Shown here piece by piece: positions 1-8,187 of a stretch of 24,765 nucleotides of DNA. A program made the position numbers and the translations under genes. Each line of letters begins with the position of its first letter. The first letter of the stretch is position 1. This stretch comes from Thermodesulfobacteriaceae bacterium UBA6232 (GTDB lineage Bacteria; Desulfobacterota; Thermodesulfobacteria; Thermodesulfobacteriales; Thermodesulfobacteriaceae), in the NCBI GenBank assembly GCA_002441555.1, contig DJWK01000017.1:67346-92110 (forward strand), in the 5' to 3' direction. Below the pieces are notes generated by a model that saw only the letters and a list, made by a program, of their open reading frames with translations, ran no database searches and had not been told where the DNA came from.

Positions 1-1559
1 GCCACATGTCCGCGGGTGGAAAGCTTGTTCATGTAAGGATCGTCAGATCCAACATGGAAGGGCATCCACCACTTGGAGCCGTAGTTGTATTCAAGTCCGA
101 GCTTGGCACCATTAATCTGAGGAATGGGAATTCTAATTCCGGCATAAAGGGCATAACCGGTTCTAGTTTTCATGTTCCTTTTGATTTCATTTGGATCAAG
201 AGACATACCAGTAAGAAGGGAATAATAAAGGTCCATGTAAGTAGTATATGTATTTGTTCCATCACTTGCGATTAACGGCATACTCATAGATCCAATACCA
301 TTAGGATCAGCAATGCTCATACCGAGAGAGATGAAGTAATCCACGCCGTCAAGGTTGAAAAGTTTAACATTGGTGTGTTTCCAGGTAAGTCCAATTTCGT
401 AGAGGTCTCCAAGGTTGGTTCTTGCCTGGAATTTGGCTGGCATATACATTCCAAAGGCAGGATTAAACATATACATATCCCCATTGGGGAAGTCAAAGAT
501 ATCCTGGGCTTTGTAAGCCTGAATTCCGAGGAATTTGTTATCCACATCATAGGCATCAATCACAAAGCCGTAAAATTCCACATCATCTTTAGCTCTGTCA
601 ATAGGGGTTTTAAAGCCGGTTTCAAAACCTCTTCCATAGCAAAATCTGATTCTTCCTGTTCCCCAGTCATAACCGATAGTTGCTCCATCAAAGGGAACAT
701 CAATGTTAATACCCATGGGAGAGGCATCTTTTGTGTCTAATCCCTCTCTTATGTCCTGAGGGGTTCCGTGGGTGGTAGGTCTTCTACCAAAGGATATCCA
801 GATGGGTTTGTCAAAGAGATAGGTCCAGTTAAAATAAGCTCTGTCCACATAAAGGGTGTTATCATCAGGTCTAACACCCATGGTAAAGTTATTTTTCGTG
901 GGGAAGAAAAGATAGGGAGCATAGTAGTCATCGGTCATTCCCCAGGCTTTGTTATAAGCAAGCCTTATTTTTGCAACGGTGTTCTCAGTGGGTTTAACAG
1001 ACAAATCAAGTCTTAAACGATTGGTCCAGAGGGAGTCATTTTCATCTTTATGAGAGCGGGTCTTTTTAGCAAAAGCTTCAGTATCTATAGGCTTTCCAAA
1101 CATATCAACTAATTTATAATCTGTATAACCCATTAACATAGCATTTACCGCATCAGGTCCAAATAAATCAATTAAAGGAAACATATCATTCAATCTAGAA
1201 AATCCCATATATCCTGCTGCTCCAACCATAGGCCCAAAATTACCCATCATCCCCAACATAAAGGCATTTCTTTCCACATTGGCAACTGTGGTGTCGTGCC
1301 TGATTCTTATATCCCCTCTAACTTTGAACTTGCCAAAGCCCTCTTTAAAGGTTTTAACAGCTTTGTCAACCTGACTCACCTTTTCTTCCTGAGCTGTCTG
1401 TTTTTCCTTAAGTTCATTTAACTGAGCTTTTAGGGCTTCAAGTTCTTTGGACAACTGCTCAATTTTCTGAAGAAGCTCCTCCTGAGTAGCACCATAGGAA
1501 GGACCAGAAAGTAACCCCAGAACAACACTGCTAATTAAAAAAAGTTTACCCTTCTTCAT
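1..1559 (-). CDS. DUF3373 family outer-membrane porin-like protein (C-terminus cut by window edge)
   Basis: About 519 residues are visible; the 3' end lies beyond the left edge. The N-terminus MKKGKLFLISSVVLGLL...SYG-A is a clear Sec signal peptide. It is followed by a coiled coil rich in Glu, Lys and Leu (about residues 28-70), then a long region of alternating aromatic and polar segments typical of an outer-membrane beta-barrel. Family-like blocks include LWTNRLRLDLSVKPTEN, VDRAYFNWT, WISFGRRPTTHGTPQ and CYGRGFETGF, which match my memory of the DUF3373 proteins of Geobacter and Thermodesulfobacteria. The start is fixed by a strong AGGAGGTG ribosome site just upstream. The gene has its own promoter and is separated from trpD by 176 bases. 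Substrate and transport role are unknown; a porin or surface protein is an inference from the barrel-like pattern. Confidence 0.8.
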   Translation of the reverse strand, partial: MKKGKLFLISSVVLGLLSGPSYGATQEELLQKIEQLSKELEALKAQLNELKEKQTAQEEKVSQVDKAVKTFKEGFGKFKVRGDIRIRHDTTVANVERNAFMLGMMGNFGPMVGAAGYMGFSRLNDMFPLIDLFGPDAVNAMLMGYTDYKLVDMFGKPIDTEAFAKKTRSHKDENDSLWTNRLRLDLSVKPTENTVAKIRLAYNKAWGMTDDYYAPYLFFPTKNNFTMGVRPDDNTLYVDRAYFNWTYLFDKPIWISFGRRPTTHGTPQDIREGLDTKDASPMGINIDVPFDGATIGYDWGTGRIRFCYGRGFETGFKTPIDRAKDDVEFYGFVIDAYDVDNKFLGIQAYKAQDIFDFPNGDMYMFNPAFGMYMPAKFQARTNLGDLYEIGLTWKHTNVKLFNLDGVDYFISLGMSIADPNGIGSMSMPLIASDGTNTYTTYMDLYYSLLTGMSLDPNEIKRNMKTRTGYALYAGIRIPIPQINGAKLGLEYNYGSKWWMPFHVGSDDPYMNKLSTRGHV

Positions 1560-1570
1560 ACCCTTCACCT

Positions 1571-1585
1571 CCTAAGAATTTTAGG
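1571..1585 (-). promoter_or_regulatory. Leader hairpin overlapping the ribosome site of the DUF3373 gene
   Basis: On the minus strand CCTAA-aattc-TTAGG forms a perfect 5-bp stem with a 5-base loop. Its 3' arm contains the first AGG of the AGGAGGTG Shine-Dalgarno sequence. It could modulate translation, but the stem is short and A/T-rich, so it would be weak at high temperature. Confidence 0.3.
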
Positions 1586-1598
1586 ATCACTATTTTAA

Positions 1599-1627
1599 TT
1601 AATATCTTTTAAAATAAAAAAGGTCAA
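1599..1627 (-). promoter_or_regulatory. Sigma70-type promoter of the DUF3373 gene
   Basis: On the minus strand TTGACC (1627-1622), a 17-base spacer, and TATTAA (1604-1599) lie about 40 bases before the start codon. Spacing is ideal and the boxes are close to consensus. This makes the porin-like gene a separate transcription unit from the recA-trpD operon upstream. Confidence 0.72.
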
Positions 1628-1735
1628 CTTGGATTTTAAATGAAAAATTCTTAAAAACAAGAAAAATAGACTTTTAAAAAATCAAATCTAATTTTCCTAA
1701 AAATTTTTTTGTTTTTTTTTGATTTTTAATAGAAT

Positions 1736-2773
1736 TCAGTTTTTAACTCGGGAGTAAAAATTTAAAATTTCCTTAAGCTTTTTAATTAGAAGTTTTTCTT
1801 CCAGATACTTTTTGGCTTTTTTCAAAGCACCTTTAAAGTCAATAGCCTTTCCGCAAACATAAAGGGCGCCTGCAAAATTAAGTAAAAACATATCCCGAAT
1901 GGGGCCTTCAAGGGAGTTATCAAAAAGCTTATAAAGAATCTCAAGGCTTTCTTTACAATCTTTAACCTTTAGCTCTCTTTCATCAAGGCATCTCTCAAAG
2001 CCAAAATCTTCTGGGTCAAGGTAATAGGTGGTTATACGGCCATTTTCAAGCTCTGAGACCTTGGTTGAACCGGTAACGGTTATCTCATCATAACCATCCT
2101 CTCCCCAGACAACCATGGCCCTTTTTACCCCGAGGTCATCAAGCACATAGGCCATTTTTTCGGTGAGCCTGAAATCATAAACCCCGAGAAGTTGATAATT
2201 GGGCCTTGCTGGATTTAAAAGGGGCCCAAGGAGATTAAAAATGGTTCTTCCTATGCGTTTTCGTATGGGGGCAACCCTTGCAAAGGCTGGATGATAAAGC
2301 GGAGCAAAAAGGAAAACAAAACGCACCTTTCGCAAAGTCTCTTTTAAAACCTCTTGAGGTAGATCAAGGGGGATTCCAAGGGCCTCAATTAAATCAACTG
2401 ATCCCGATTTACTTGAAACAGAGCGGTTCCCGTGCTTAACCACAAAAACATCCTCTTCAACGGTTAGAGCTAAAGCTACTGCTGTTGAAAAATTAAAGGT
2501 GTGTTTGGCATCTCCTCCTGTTCCGCAGGTATCAATGAGAATGACAGAATCGGGAAGCCCGTGCTCAAAGGGCTTCATAACCTCCCGATAGGCCTTAACT
2601 GCTCCTGCTATCTCCTCCCAGGTCTCCCCCTTTTCCCTTAAAGCCTTAAGAAATTCTTCAACCTCAGCTTCATCAAATTCCTCAAGGGCAAGTTTTTTAA
2701 AAAGGTTATAACTTTGCTCCTTTGTTAGGGATTTTTTTTCTTTTAAAAGTTCTATGGCCTCTTTAAAGGTCAT
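1736..2773 (-). CDS. trpD: Anthranilate phosphoribosyltransferase
   Basis: 345 residues, the normal length. It transfers phosphoribosyl from PRPP to anthranilate in cytosolic tryptophan synthesis. The PRPP-binding glycine loop DTCGTGGD is at residues 81-88, followed by the NxST-type segment (NFST). KHGNRSVSSKSGS is at 113-125, followed by the RTIFNLLGPLLNPA block; an acidic pair in GYDE is consistent with the Mg2+-binding DE motif. The start overlaps the stop of the HEPN gene as ATGA, implying translational coupling. No other trp gene lies in the window, so trpD is detached from a trp operon and is the last gene of the recA-led unit. No clear GC-rich terminator follows; only A/T-rich sequence is seen before the next promoter. 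Confidence 0.96.
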   Translation of the reverse strand: MTFKEAIELLKEKKSLTKEQSYNLFKKLALEEFDEAEVEEFLKALREKGETWEEIAGAVKAYREVMKPFEHGLPDSVILIDTCGTGGDAKHTFNFSTAVALALTVEEDVFVVKHGNRSVSSKSGSVDLIEALGIPLDLPQEVLKETLRKVRFVFLFAPLYHPAFARVAPIRKRIGRTIFNLLGPLLNPARPNYQLLGVYDFRLTEKMAYVLDDLGVKRAMVVWGEDGYDEITVTGSTKVSELENGRITTYYLDPEDFGFERCLDERELKVKDCKESLEILYKLFDNSLEGPIRDMFLLNFAGALYVCGKAIDFKGALKKAKKYLEEKLLIKKLKEILNFYSRVKN

Positions 2774-3198
2774 AAAACCTCCCTGTAAGTTAATTCGTCA
2801 ATCTCTTTTTTTAAAATTTCCCTGAATTTTTGTAAAAGAGGAAGTAGATTTTTAATTGCATACGAATATACCTCTTTTGCCGTTGAAAAGTCATAAATGT
2901 GCACTATTTCATTTCTTATTCGGGTAAATCTCACAAGTTCTTGATAATCCTTTTCTGTTATCTTGCCTGAAAGGAAATAGTTCTTAAAACAATCAATGGG
3001 GGTTGAACAAAGTTTTCCTTTAGCTTCAAGGATAAGTTTAATTAATTTCCAGAAGACTTCAAAGGTATATTCAAGGCGCTTTACTGTAACTTCATAAAGA
3101 ATCTCCTCTTCAAGGTTTAGACCTGGAAGTTCAGAGAGTTTATCTACGGTTCTTTCAAAGTCTTCAAACTTTTTACGAAGTCTTTCCCGATATGCCAT
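2770..3198 (-). CDS. HEPN-domain protein, HepT-like (HI0074 nucleotidyltransferase-substrate family)
   Basis: 142 residues, all-helical in appearance. The block RLEYTFEVFWKLIK (41-54) and the spacing to the C-terminal motif fit the HI0074 family. The HEPN RNase motif RX4H is intact as RNEIVH (R95, H100), and Y102 completes RX4HXY. In the Shewanella HepT toxin that Tyr is AMPylated by the MntA partner. It is therefore likely a potential RNase toxin paired with the upstream nucleotidyltransferase gene. The start has GGGGG at good spacing and overlaps the partner gene by 55 bases. Toxin function is inferred from the family; many HI0074-type pairs are uncharacterised. Confidence 0.85.
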   Translation of the reverse strand: MAYRERLRKKFEDFERTVDKLSELPGLNLEEEILYEVTVKRLEYTFEVFWKLIKLILEAKGKLCSTPIDCFKNYFLSGKITEKDYQELVRFTRIRNEIVHIYDFSTAKEVYSYAIKNLLPLLQKFREILKKEIDELTYREVL

Positions 3199-3482
3199 AT
3201 TTTTCCCCCATTTAAGGCAAAGGCCAAAAACTCCTCCCTTGCCCTTTTCCCTTCTATGAGATCCACAGGAACAGGCAAGTCTTCAAGCTGGTTTAGGGCT
3301 TCCTTTAACTCAAAAAAGGTTAAGTCATCAAGAGAGCCAAGGTAAAAGAAAAGGAGGTCAAGATCAGAAAAGGGATGAGCCCTTTCAGCCTGAGAACCTA
3401 TAAGAATAAGAAAGAGTTTTTCTGGATCAAGAAATTGACTGAAAATTTGTAAAATTTTTTCCCGTATTCTTTCAAGGTCCAT
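3144..3482 (-). CDS. MntA-like minimal nucleotidyltransferase
   Basis: 112 residues. The DNA polymerase-beta-type core reads GSQAERAHPFSDLDLL: G29 and S30, then D40 and D42 as metal ligands. A third Asp at D74 (VPVDLIEG) fits the third catalytic position. Spacing is GSx9DxD, close to the GSx10DxD of characterised MntA. The expected activity is AMP transfer to the partner HEPN protein as antitoxin. The ATG directly follows the TAA of the TldE-like gene with no good ribosome site, so translation is probably coupled. A different substrate or a purely structural partnership with the HEPN protein cannot be excluded. Confidence 0.85.
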   Translation of the reverse strand: MDLERIREKILQIFSQFLDPEKLFLILIGSQAERAHPFSDLDLLFFYLGSLDDLTFFELKEALNQLEDLPVPVDLIEGKRAREEFLAFALNGGKIWHIGKDFVKSLKTLKEP

Positions 3483-4781
3483 TTATCCGAGATCCATGAC
3501 AGGGAATAAAAGGCTTGGAGAACCAGTATTTCCAAAAAAGGTAAGATCTTCTCCTACCTCAAGGTCTCTAAATAGTTCAAAAATATTTCCCGAAAGCCCC
3601 ATTTCAGATAGATATTTTACAGGTTCACCCTTTTCGTAAAGGATACCACTTACACCCACAGAAAAGTCTCCAGAGACCGGATTGGCTGTATGAGCTCCGA
3701 GAACCTCAAGAACTTCAAAAGTAAAATTGTGTAAGGTGAGAAGTTCAAGGGGTGTTTTTTCACCTGCTTCAATAAAAAGATTGGTAAAATCAACCTTAGG
3801 CGGGCTTGTAAGGTCAGGCCTTCTTGCATTTCCTGTTGAAGAAAGACCTTTGAGCTTCCCATAATAGGCATCCCAGATAAAGCCTTCAACCACCCCTGAT
3901 TTAACAAGAATTTTTCTCCCTTGAGGCATTCCCTCATCATCAAAAGGCCTTGTTTCAGGAAGTTCAGGATAAAGACCATCATCAATAATGTTGAGTTTTT
4001 TGGAAAAAACCTCTTTTCCAAGCTTGTCTTTAAGAAAGGATCTTCCCTTAAAAACCTCATCCCCTTTAAAAGAGAAAGATAGAAGGGAGAGCAAATCAAG
4101 GGAGGCCTCAGGAGGAAAAAGCACAGCCACCTTTAATGCCTTTCCCTTTTCTGTAAGGCTAAGGGCTCTTGCCTTTCTTTCAGCCTCTTTGGCAATCTCT
4201 AAAAAGTTAATCCTTTTAAAGGAAGTTTCACTGCGATAGGCAAAGGAGGAGGCACTCTTTTTATCTGATTTGGCAACCACAGAGACAAAAAAAGTGAATT
4301 CCGGAATACTGAAGGAAAGAACCCTTCCTTCACGAATAAGGAAGATTTCCTCTTTACTGAAAGAAAAACTTTCCCTTTCAAGGCGCTCAATATAGCTCTT
4401 AGAGAAAAGATATTCCCTTTCCTTTTCAAGGTTTTTAAGAAGTTCTTCCCTTTGCGGTTCAGAATATTCAATTTCTTTAACCTCGGGATATCCTTCGGGA
4501 AGTTCAGGATAAATTGCAGGAAGGCCCTTTTTTGAAAGAAAGGAGGCCCTCTCAATGGCAGCCTCTATTCCCTCTTTAGTTAAATCCAGAGTATAGCTTA
4601 TGCCACAAAGTCCTTTATTGTTCAAATATCTTACAGAGAGGGCTTTTTCCTCATAGGACTTTTCAAGAAAGGGTTTGGTATCTCTCCACTCAAGATGAAC
4701 CCCGCTTTCTCGGGTTAGAAAAAATTCAAGGGCTTTTTCTTTTTCTGTAAGTTCTGCAAGATATTCTATTGAGTCCCTCAT
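3483..4781 (-). CDS. TldE/PmbA-like protein of the TldD/TldE protease family
   Basis: 432 residues, usual for the family. TldD/TldE form a heteromeric cytosolic metalloprotease used, for example, in microcin B17 maturation and CcdA turnover. C-terminal PmbA-type blocks are clear: RPFDDEGMPQGRK, a GLSSTGNARRP segment, and GAHTANPVSGDFSVGVSG. No HExxxH zinc motif is found, so this is the TldE (non-catalytic) type; a TldD partner is not in the window. The start overlaps the enolase stop as ATGA. The N-terminal half is divergent but keeps the long acidic/basic helices of the family. Biological substrate is unknown. Confidence 0.85.
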   Translation of the reverse strand: MRDSIEYLAELTEKEKALEFFLTRESGVHLEWRDTKPFLEKSYEEKALSVRYLNNKGLCGISYTLDLTKEGIEAAIERASFLSKKGLPAIYPELPEGYPEVKEIEYSEPQREELLKNLEKEREYLFSKSYIERLERESFSFSKEEIFLIREGRVLSFSIPEFTFFVSVVAKSDKKSASSFAYRSETSFKRINFLEIAKEAERKARALSLTEKGKALKVAVLFPPEASLDLLSLLSFSFKGDEVFKGRSFLKDKLGKEVFSKKLNIIDDGLYPELPETRPFDDEGMPQGRKILVKSGVVEGFIWDAYYGKLKGLSSTGNARRPDLTSPPKVDFTNLFIEAGEKTPLELLTLHNFTFEVLEVLGAHTANPVSGDFSVGVSGILYEKGEPVKYLSEMGLSGNIFELFRDLEVGEDLTFFGNTGSPSLLFPVMDLG

Positions 4782-6055
4782 TTTTTTATAAATTCCTTTC
4801 CGGCAAAAAGGGCTCCGTTCCCCAGGTATTCCTCTATGCGAAGAAGCTGATTAAATTTGGCGGTTCTCTCTGAGCGGGAGGGAGCCCCGGTTTTTATCTG
4901 TCCCGTATTTAAGGCAACCGCAAGATCAGCAATAAAGGTATCCTCCGTTTCTCCAGATCTATGAGAAATCATGGCTCTGAAATTTCCCCTATAGGCAAGC
5001 TCAACCGCCTGGATGGTCTCAGTTACTGATCCGATTTGATTTAGCTTTACAAGAACGGCATTGCAGAGTTTTTCCTCAATGGCCCATTTAATGCGTTTGG
5101 GATTGGTAACAAGAATATCATCTCCCACTATCTGAATTTTATCTCCAAGTTTTGAAGTGATTAATTTAAACCCCTCGGGATCATCCTCTGAAAAGGGATC
5201 TTCAATGGAAACAATGGGATAATTTTTACAAAGTTTTTCGTAATATTCGCAGAGTTCTTCTCTTGAAAGGGTTTTTCCAAGGCCGGGAAGGTGATAAAGG
5301 CCGTCTTTGTAAAGTTCGGATGCAGCCACATCAAGGGCAAGAGCAATGTCTTCCCCCGGTTTGTAGCCTGCTTTTTCAATGGCTGAAAGGAGCAAACCAA
5401 GGGCCTCTTCAGGAGAACCTATTTGAGGAGCAAAGCCTCCTTCGTCTCCCACTGAAGTTGAAAGCCCCTTTTCTTTAAGAAGGGACTTTAAGGTGTGATA
5501 GGTTTCAACCCCCATACGGAGAGCCTCGCTAAAGCTTTCAGCACCCCAAGGAACAATCATGAATTCCTGAAAGTCAAGGGGATTGTCTGCGTGAACTCCT
5601 CCGTTTATAACATTCATAAAAGGAACCGGAAGAACCCTTGCTCTTACCCCTCCGAGATAGGCAAAAAGAGGGATTCCCAGTTCTTCAGCACTGGCTCTGG
5701 CAATAGCCATGGATACGGCAAGAATGGCATTAGCCCCGAGTTTTGATTTGTTTTCGGTTCCGTCAAGTTCGCAGAGAAGCATGTCTATCTCTGATTGGCG
5801 TAATGAATCAACTCCTTCAAGTTGAGGAGCAATGATTTCATTTACATTGAAAACCGCCTTTTGAACACCCTTTCCGAGATAGCGTTTTTTATCCCCATCT
5901 CGGAGCTCTAAGGCCTCATGTTTACCTGTTGAAGCCCCTGAGGGCACGCAGGCCCTTCCAGAAAAACCGCTATCAAGAAAAACTTCAACTTCAACAGTGG
6001 GATTTCCTCTTGAATCAAGAATTTCTCTGGCTTTAAGGTTGATGATTCTACCCAT
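4778..6055 (-). CDS. eno: Enolase (phosphopyruvate hydratase)
   Basis: 425 residues from the chosen start. It interconverts 2-phosphoglycerate and phosphoenolpyruvate in glycolysis and gluconeogenesis. Visible hallmarks include REILDSRGNPTVEVEV near the N-terminus, SGASTGKHEALELRD, the catalytic Glu in SVGDEGGFAP, metal ligands in SIEDPFSEDD and VGDD, the catalytic Lys in VLVKLNQIGS, the SHRSGETED signature and a C-terminal GAPSRSER. An ATG 15 bases upstream (position 6070) is in frame, but AAGGAGGG sits between the two ATGs. That is the ribosome site of the second one, so 6055 is preferred. It overlaps the kinase gene by 8 bases. Confidence 0.97.
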   Translation of the reverse strand: MGRIINLKAREILDSRGNPTVEVEVFLDSGFSGRACVPSGASTGKHEALELRDGDKKRYLGKGVQKAVFNVNEIIAPQLEGVDSLRQSEIDMLLCELDGTENKSKLGANAILAVSMAIARASAEELGIPLFAYLGGVRARVLPVPFMNVINGGVHADNPLDFQEFMIVPWGAESFSEALRMGVETYHTLKSLLKEKGLSTSVGDEGGFAPQIGSPEEALGLLLSAIEKAGYKPGEDIALALDVAASELYKDGLYHLPGLGKTLSREELCEYYEKLCKNYPIVSIEDPFSEDDPEGFKLITSKLGDKIQIVGDDILVTNPKRIKWAIEEKLCNAVLVKLNQIGSVTETIQAVELAYRGNFRAMISHRSGETEDTFIADLAVALNTGQIKTGAPSRSERTAKFNQLLRIEEYLGNGALFAGKEFIKK

Positions 6056-7052
6056 GCGACCCTCCTTCATGGAAATTTAAGAAGGTTTCCAGTTCCTCAA
6101 AGCTTACAGGTTGTGTTCCCACTTTTCCAACCACAATGCCTGCGCAGATATTGGCAAGGGATACCGCTTCTTCAAGGGGAAGCCCACAAGAATAAAAGGC
6201 AGAAAGACTGGCTATAACAGTGTCCCCTGCCCCTGAAACATCATAAACCTCCCTTGCCTGTGAAGGAAATCTAAGCCCGCCATCCCCTGGCTTATAAAGA
6301 TAAATACCCTCCTTTCCAAGGGTCACCACAAGAAAATCAAGCTGATACTTTTCAATGAGATATTCCGAAGCTTTATCAAAATCCTCCTCTTTTAAATTTT
6401 CTCTTCTTAAAACCTCTTTAAATTCTTTAAGATTGGGAGTAATGGTAGTTGCACCCTCGTATTTTTTCCAGTCAGAGCTTTTCGGGTCAACCATTACAAA
6501 GCGATTCTGCCTTCTTGCTTCTTGGATGAGCCAAGAGCAAAAGCCGTCATGAAGAAACATACCCTTGGCATAATCAGAAAGAATAACCCCCTTAACCTCA
6601 GGAAGTAAGCTTTCATATATTTCCTGAAAGGTTTTTCTGAGATTTGAAGATAAAGGCCTTCTTTCTTCCCGATCAATTCTTAATAAGTGCTGAGCCTGAG
6701 CAATAATCCTGGTTTTAATGGTGGTTGGTCTTTCTGGGTCTTTGAGGATGCCTTTTGTATCAATTTTTTTATCTTTGGCAAGCTTTATGAGAATTTCTCC
6801 CTTTTCATCTGATCCAACAACCCCCACGAGAAAGGTTTCAACCAAGAGCCCCCTGAGATTAGCTGCCACATTGGCAGAGCCCCCAAGACTGTATGTAATT
6901 TCCTTTAAATCAAAAACAGGCACGGGGGCCTCAGGGGAGATTCTTTCCACCGTTCCCCAGAAATATCGATCAAGGATTATATCCCCCACAACAAGAATTT
7001 TTTGAGAACTAAGAGTTTCTTTGAGTGAAGAGGGATTTTGAAGGGATGTCAT
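6048..7052 (-). CDS. rfaE1: D-glycero-beta-D-manno-heptose-7-phosphate kinase (RfaE1/HldE kinase domain)
   Basis: 334 residues, a PfkB-family sugar kinase. It shows VVGDIILDRYFWGTVERISPEAPVPV-type N-terminal sequence, GGSANVAANL, LSDYAKG and the ATP/anion-hole motif DVSGAGDT. The N-terminal ERISPEAPVPV block is characteristic of heptose-phosphate kinases rather than ribokinase. It would phosphorylate heptose-7-phosphate for ADP-heptose synthesis, hence LPS core. The cytidylyl/adenylyltransferase half found in E. coli HldE is absent, so a separate RfaE2 is expected elsewhere. It starts 9 bases after recA and overlaps enolase. It supports a Gram-negative cell envelope. Confidence 0.9.
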   Translation of the reverse strand: MTSLQNPSSLKETLSSQKILVVGDIILDRYFWGTVERISPEAPVPVFDLKEITYSLGGSANVAANLRGLLVETFLVGVVGSDEKGEILIKLAKDKKIDTKGILKDPERPTTIKTRIIAQAQHLLRIDREERRPLSSNLRKTFQEIYESLLPEVKGVILSDYAKGMFLHDGFCSWLIQEARRQNRFVMVDPKSSDWKKYEGATTITPNLKEFKEVLRRENLKEEDFDKASEYLIEKYQLDFLVVTLGKEGIYLYKPGDGGLRFPSQAREVYDVSGAGDTVIASLSAFYSCGLPLEEAVSLANICAGIVVGKVGTQPVSFEELETFLNFHEGGSHG

Positions 7053-7061
7053 GGAAAGCCT

Positions 7062-8141
7062 TTAATTGATAGCCCTTTTGGCCTCTTTGGTTCCTTTTTT
7101 TGGGGTTTCCTCTTCAAAAGATTTTATTTGAGAGGGCTCAAATAGGGGAAGCCCTGCAAGTTCCCTTATTTTTCTTTCAAGCTTTTTGACAAGCTCTGGA
7201 TTATCCTTTAAGAATCTTCTTGCATTTTCTTTTCCCTGACCAAGTCTTTCCCCTTCATAGGCATACCAGGAACCACTCCTTTCAATAATTCCGAAGGCAA
7301 GCCCAAGATCAATAAGTTCTGCTTCTCTGGAAATGCCCTCTCCAAAATAGATGTCAAATTCTGCCTCTTTAAAGGGAGGAGCAAGTTTGTTTTTCACGAT
7401 TTTAACTTTAACACGATTTCCGAGGGGTTCTTGTCCCTCTTTTATAGTCTGAACTTTTCTTATTTCTATTCTCATGGTGGCAAAAAATTTAAGGGCCATT
7501 CCACCAGGAGTGGTTTCCTGGGGGCCTCCGAAGCTAAATCCACCTATTTTCATACGGGTCTGATTGATAAAAACCACAGCAGTATTGGTTTTGGCAATGG
7601 CAGCGGTAAGCTTTCGCATGGCCTTGGACATAAGGCGAGCCTGCAAACCTACCTGCTGCTCATCCATCTCTCCCTCAAGTTCGGCCTTAGGAACAAGGGC
7701 AGCTACTGAGTCAACCACAATGATGTCAACGGCACCACTTCTTGCAAGAACCTCAGCGATCTCAAGGGCCTGCTCTCCTGTGTCAGGCTGAGAAATAAGA
7801 AGTTCGTCCACATTAACCCCGAGTTTCCTTGCATAGTTCACATCAAGAGCATGCTCGGCATCAATGTAAGCTGCAACTCCTCCGAGTTTTTGCGCCTCAG
7901 CTACCATGTGAAGGGCAAGGGTGGTTTTTCCCGAGGCCTCAGCTCCGAAAATTTCTGTAATCCTTCCTCTCGGGATTCCGCCAATCCCTGTTGCAATATC
8001 CAAAGCAAGGGAACCCGTGGGAATAACACTCACCTCAACTTTCTTTTCTTGCTCACCAAGTTTCATTATGGCGCCTTTCCCGAATTGCCTTTCAATCTGG
8101 GAAATGGCTGCTTCAACAGCCTTTTTCTTGTCAAAATCCAT
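7062..8141 (-). CDS. recA: RecA recombinase
   Basis: 359 residues, near the family norm. It forms the ATP-dependent filament on single-stranded DNA for recombination and for SOS coprotease activity. The N-terminus reads KKKAVEAAISQIERQFGKGAIMKLG, then Walker A GAEASGKTT, Walker B region VVDSVAALVPKAELEGE, the L1 loop region MDEQQVGLQARLMSKAMRKL, and L2 region FINQTRMKIG...GGPQETTPGGMALKF. The C-terminal tail is unusually basic for RecA (TPKKGTKEAKRAIN), where many RecAs end acidic. TGGAGGGG lies 7 bases before the ATG. It is the first gene of a seven-gene operon with metabolic genes. Confidence 0.98.
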   Translation of the reverse strand: MDFDKKKAVEAAISQIERQFGKGAIMKLGEQEKKVEVSVIPTGSLALDIATGIGGIPRGRITEIFGAEASGKTTLALHMVAEAQKLGGVAAYIDAEHALDVNYARKLGVNVDELLISQPDTGEQALEIAEVLARSGAVDIIVVDSVAALVPKAELEGEMDEQQVGLQARLMSKAMRKLTAAIAKTNTAVVFINQTRMKIGGFSFGGPQETTPGGMALKFFATMRIEIRKVQTIKEGQEPLGNRVKVKIVKNKLAPPFKEAEFDIYFGEGISREAELIDLGLAFGIIERSGSWYAYEGERLGQGKENARRFLKDNPELVKKLERKIRELAGLPLFEPSQIKSFEEETPKKGTKEAKRAIN

Positions 8142-8169
8142 TTAAAATCCCCTCCATTTTTTAATCTCT

Positions 8170-8187
8170 ATGGGTTAAAATACCCAT
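8170..8187. promoter_or_regulatory. Dyad over the recA -10 box, candidate operator
   Basis: ATGGGT-taaaat-ACCCAT is a perfect 6-bp inverted repeat with a 6-base centre. It covers the recA -10 hexamer and reaches the predicted transcription start. The location suits a repressor such as a LexA-type regulator, but the sequence does not match the E. coli or Bacillus SOS boxes I know. A 5'-end RNA hairpin is the other reading. Confidence 0.45.

Noticed and set aside
3650..4555. Two alternative-frame open stretches within the TldE-like gene
   Set aside because: Same strand, other frame, no ribosome site and no family resemblance, while the TldE frame is conserved throughout.
6056..6070. In-frame ATG 15 bases upstream of the chosen enolase start
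   Set aside because: The AAGGAGGG ribosome site lies between the two ATGs and fits the downstream one; conserved enolase sequence begins right after it.
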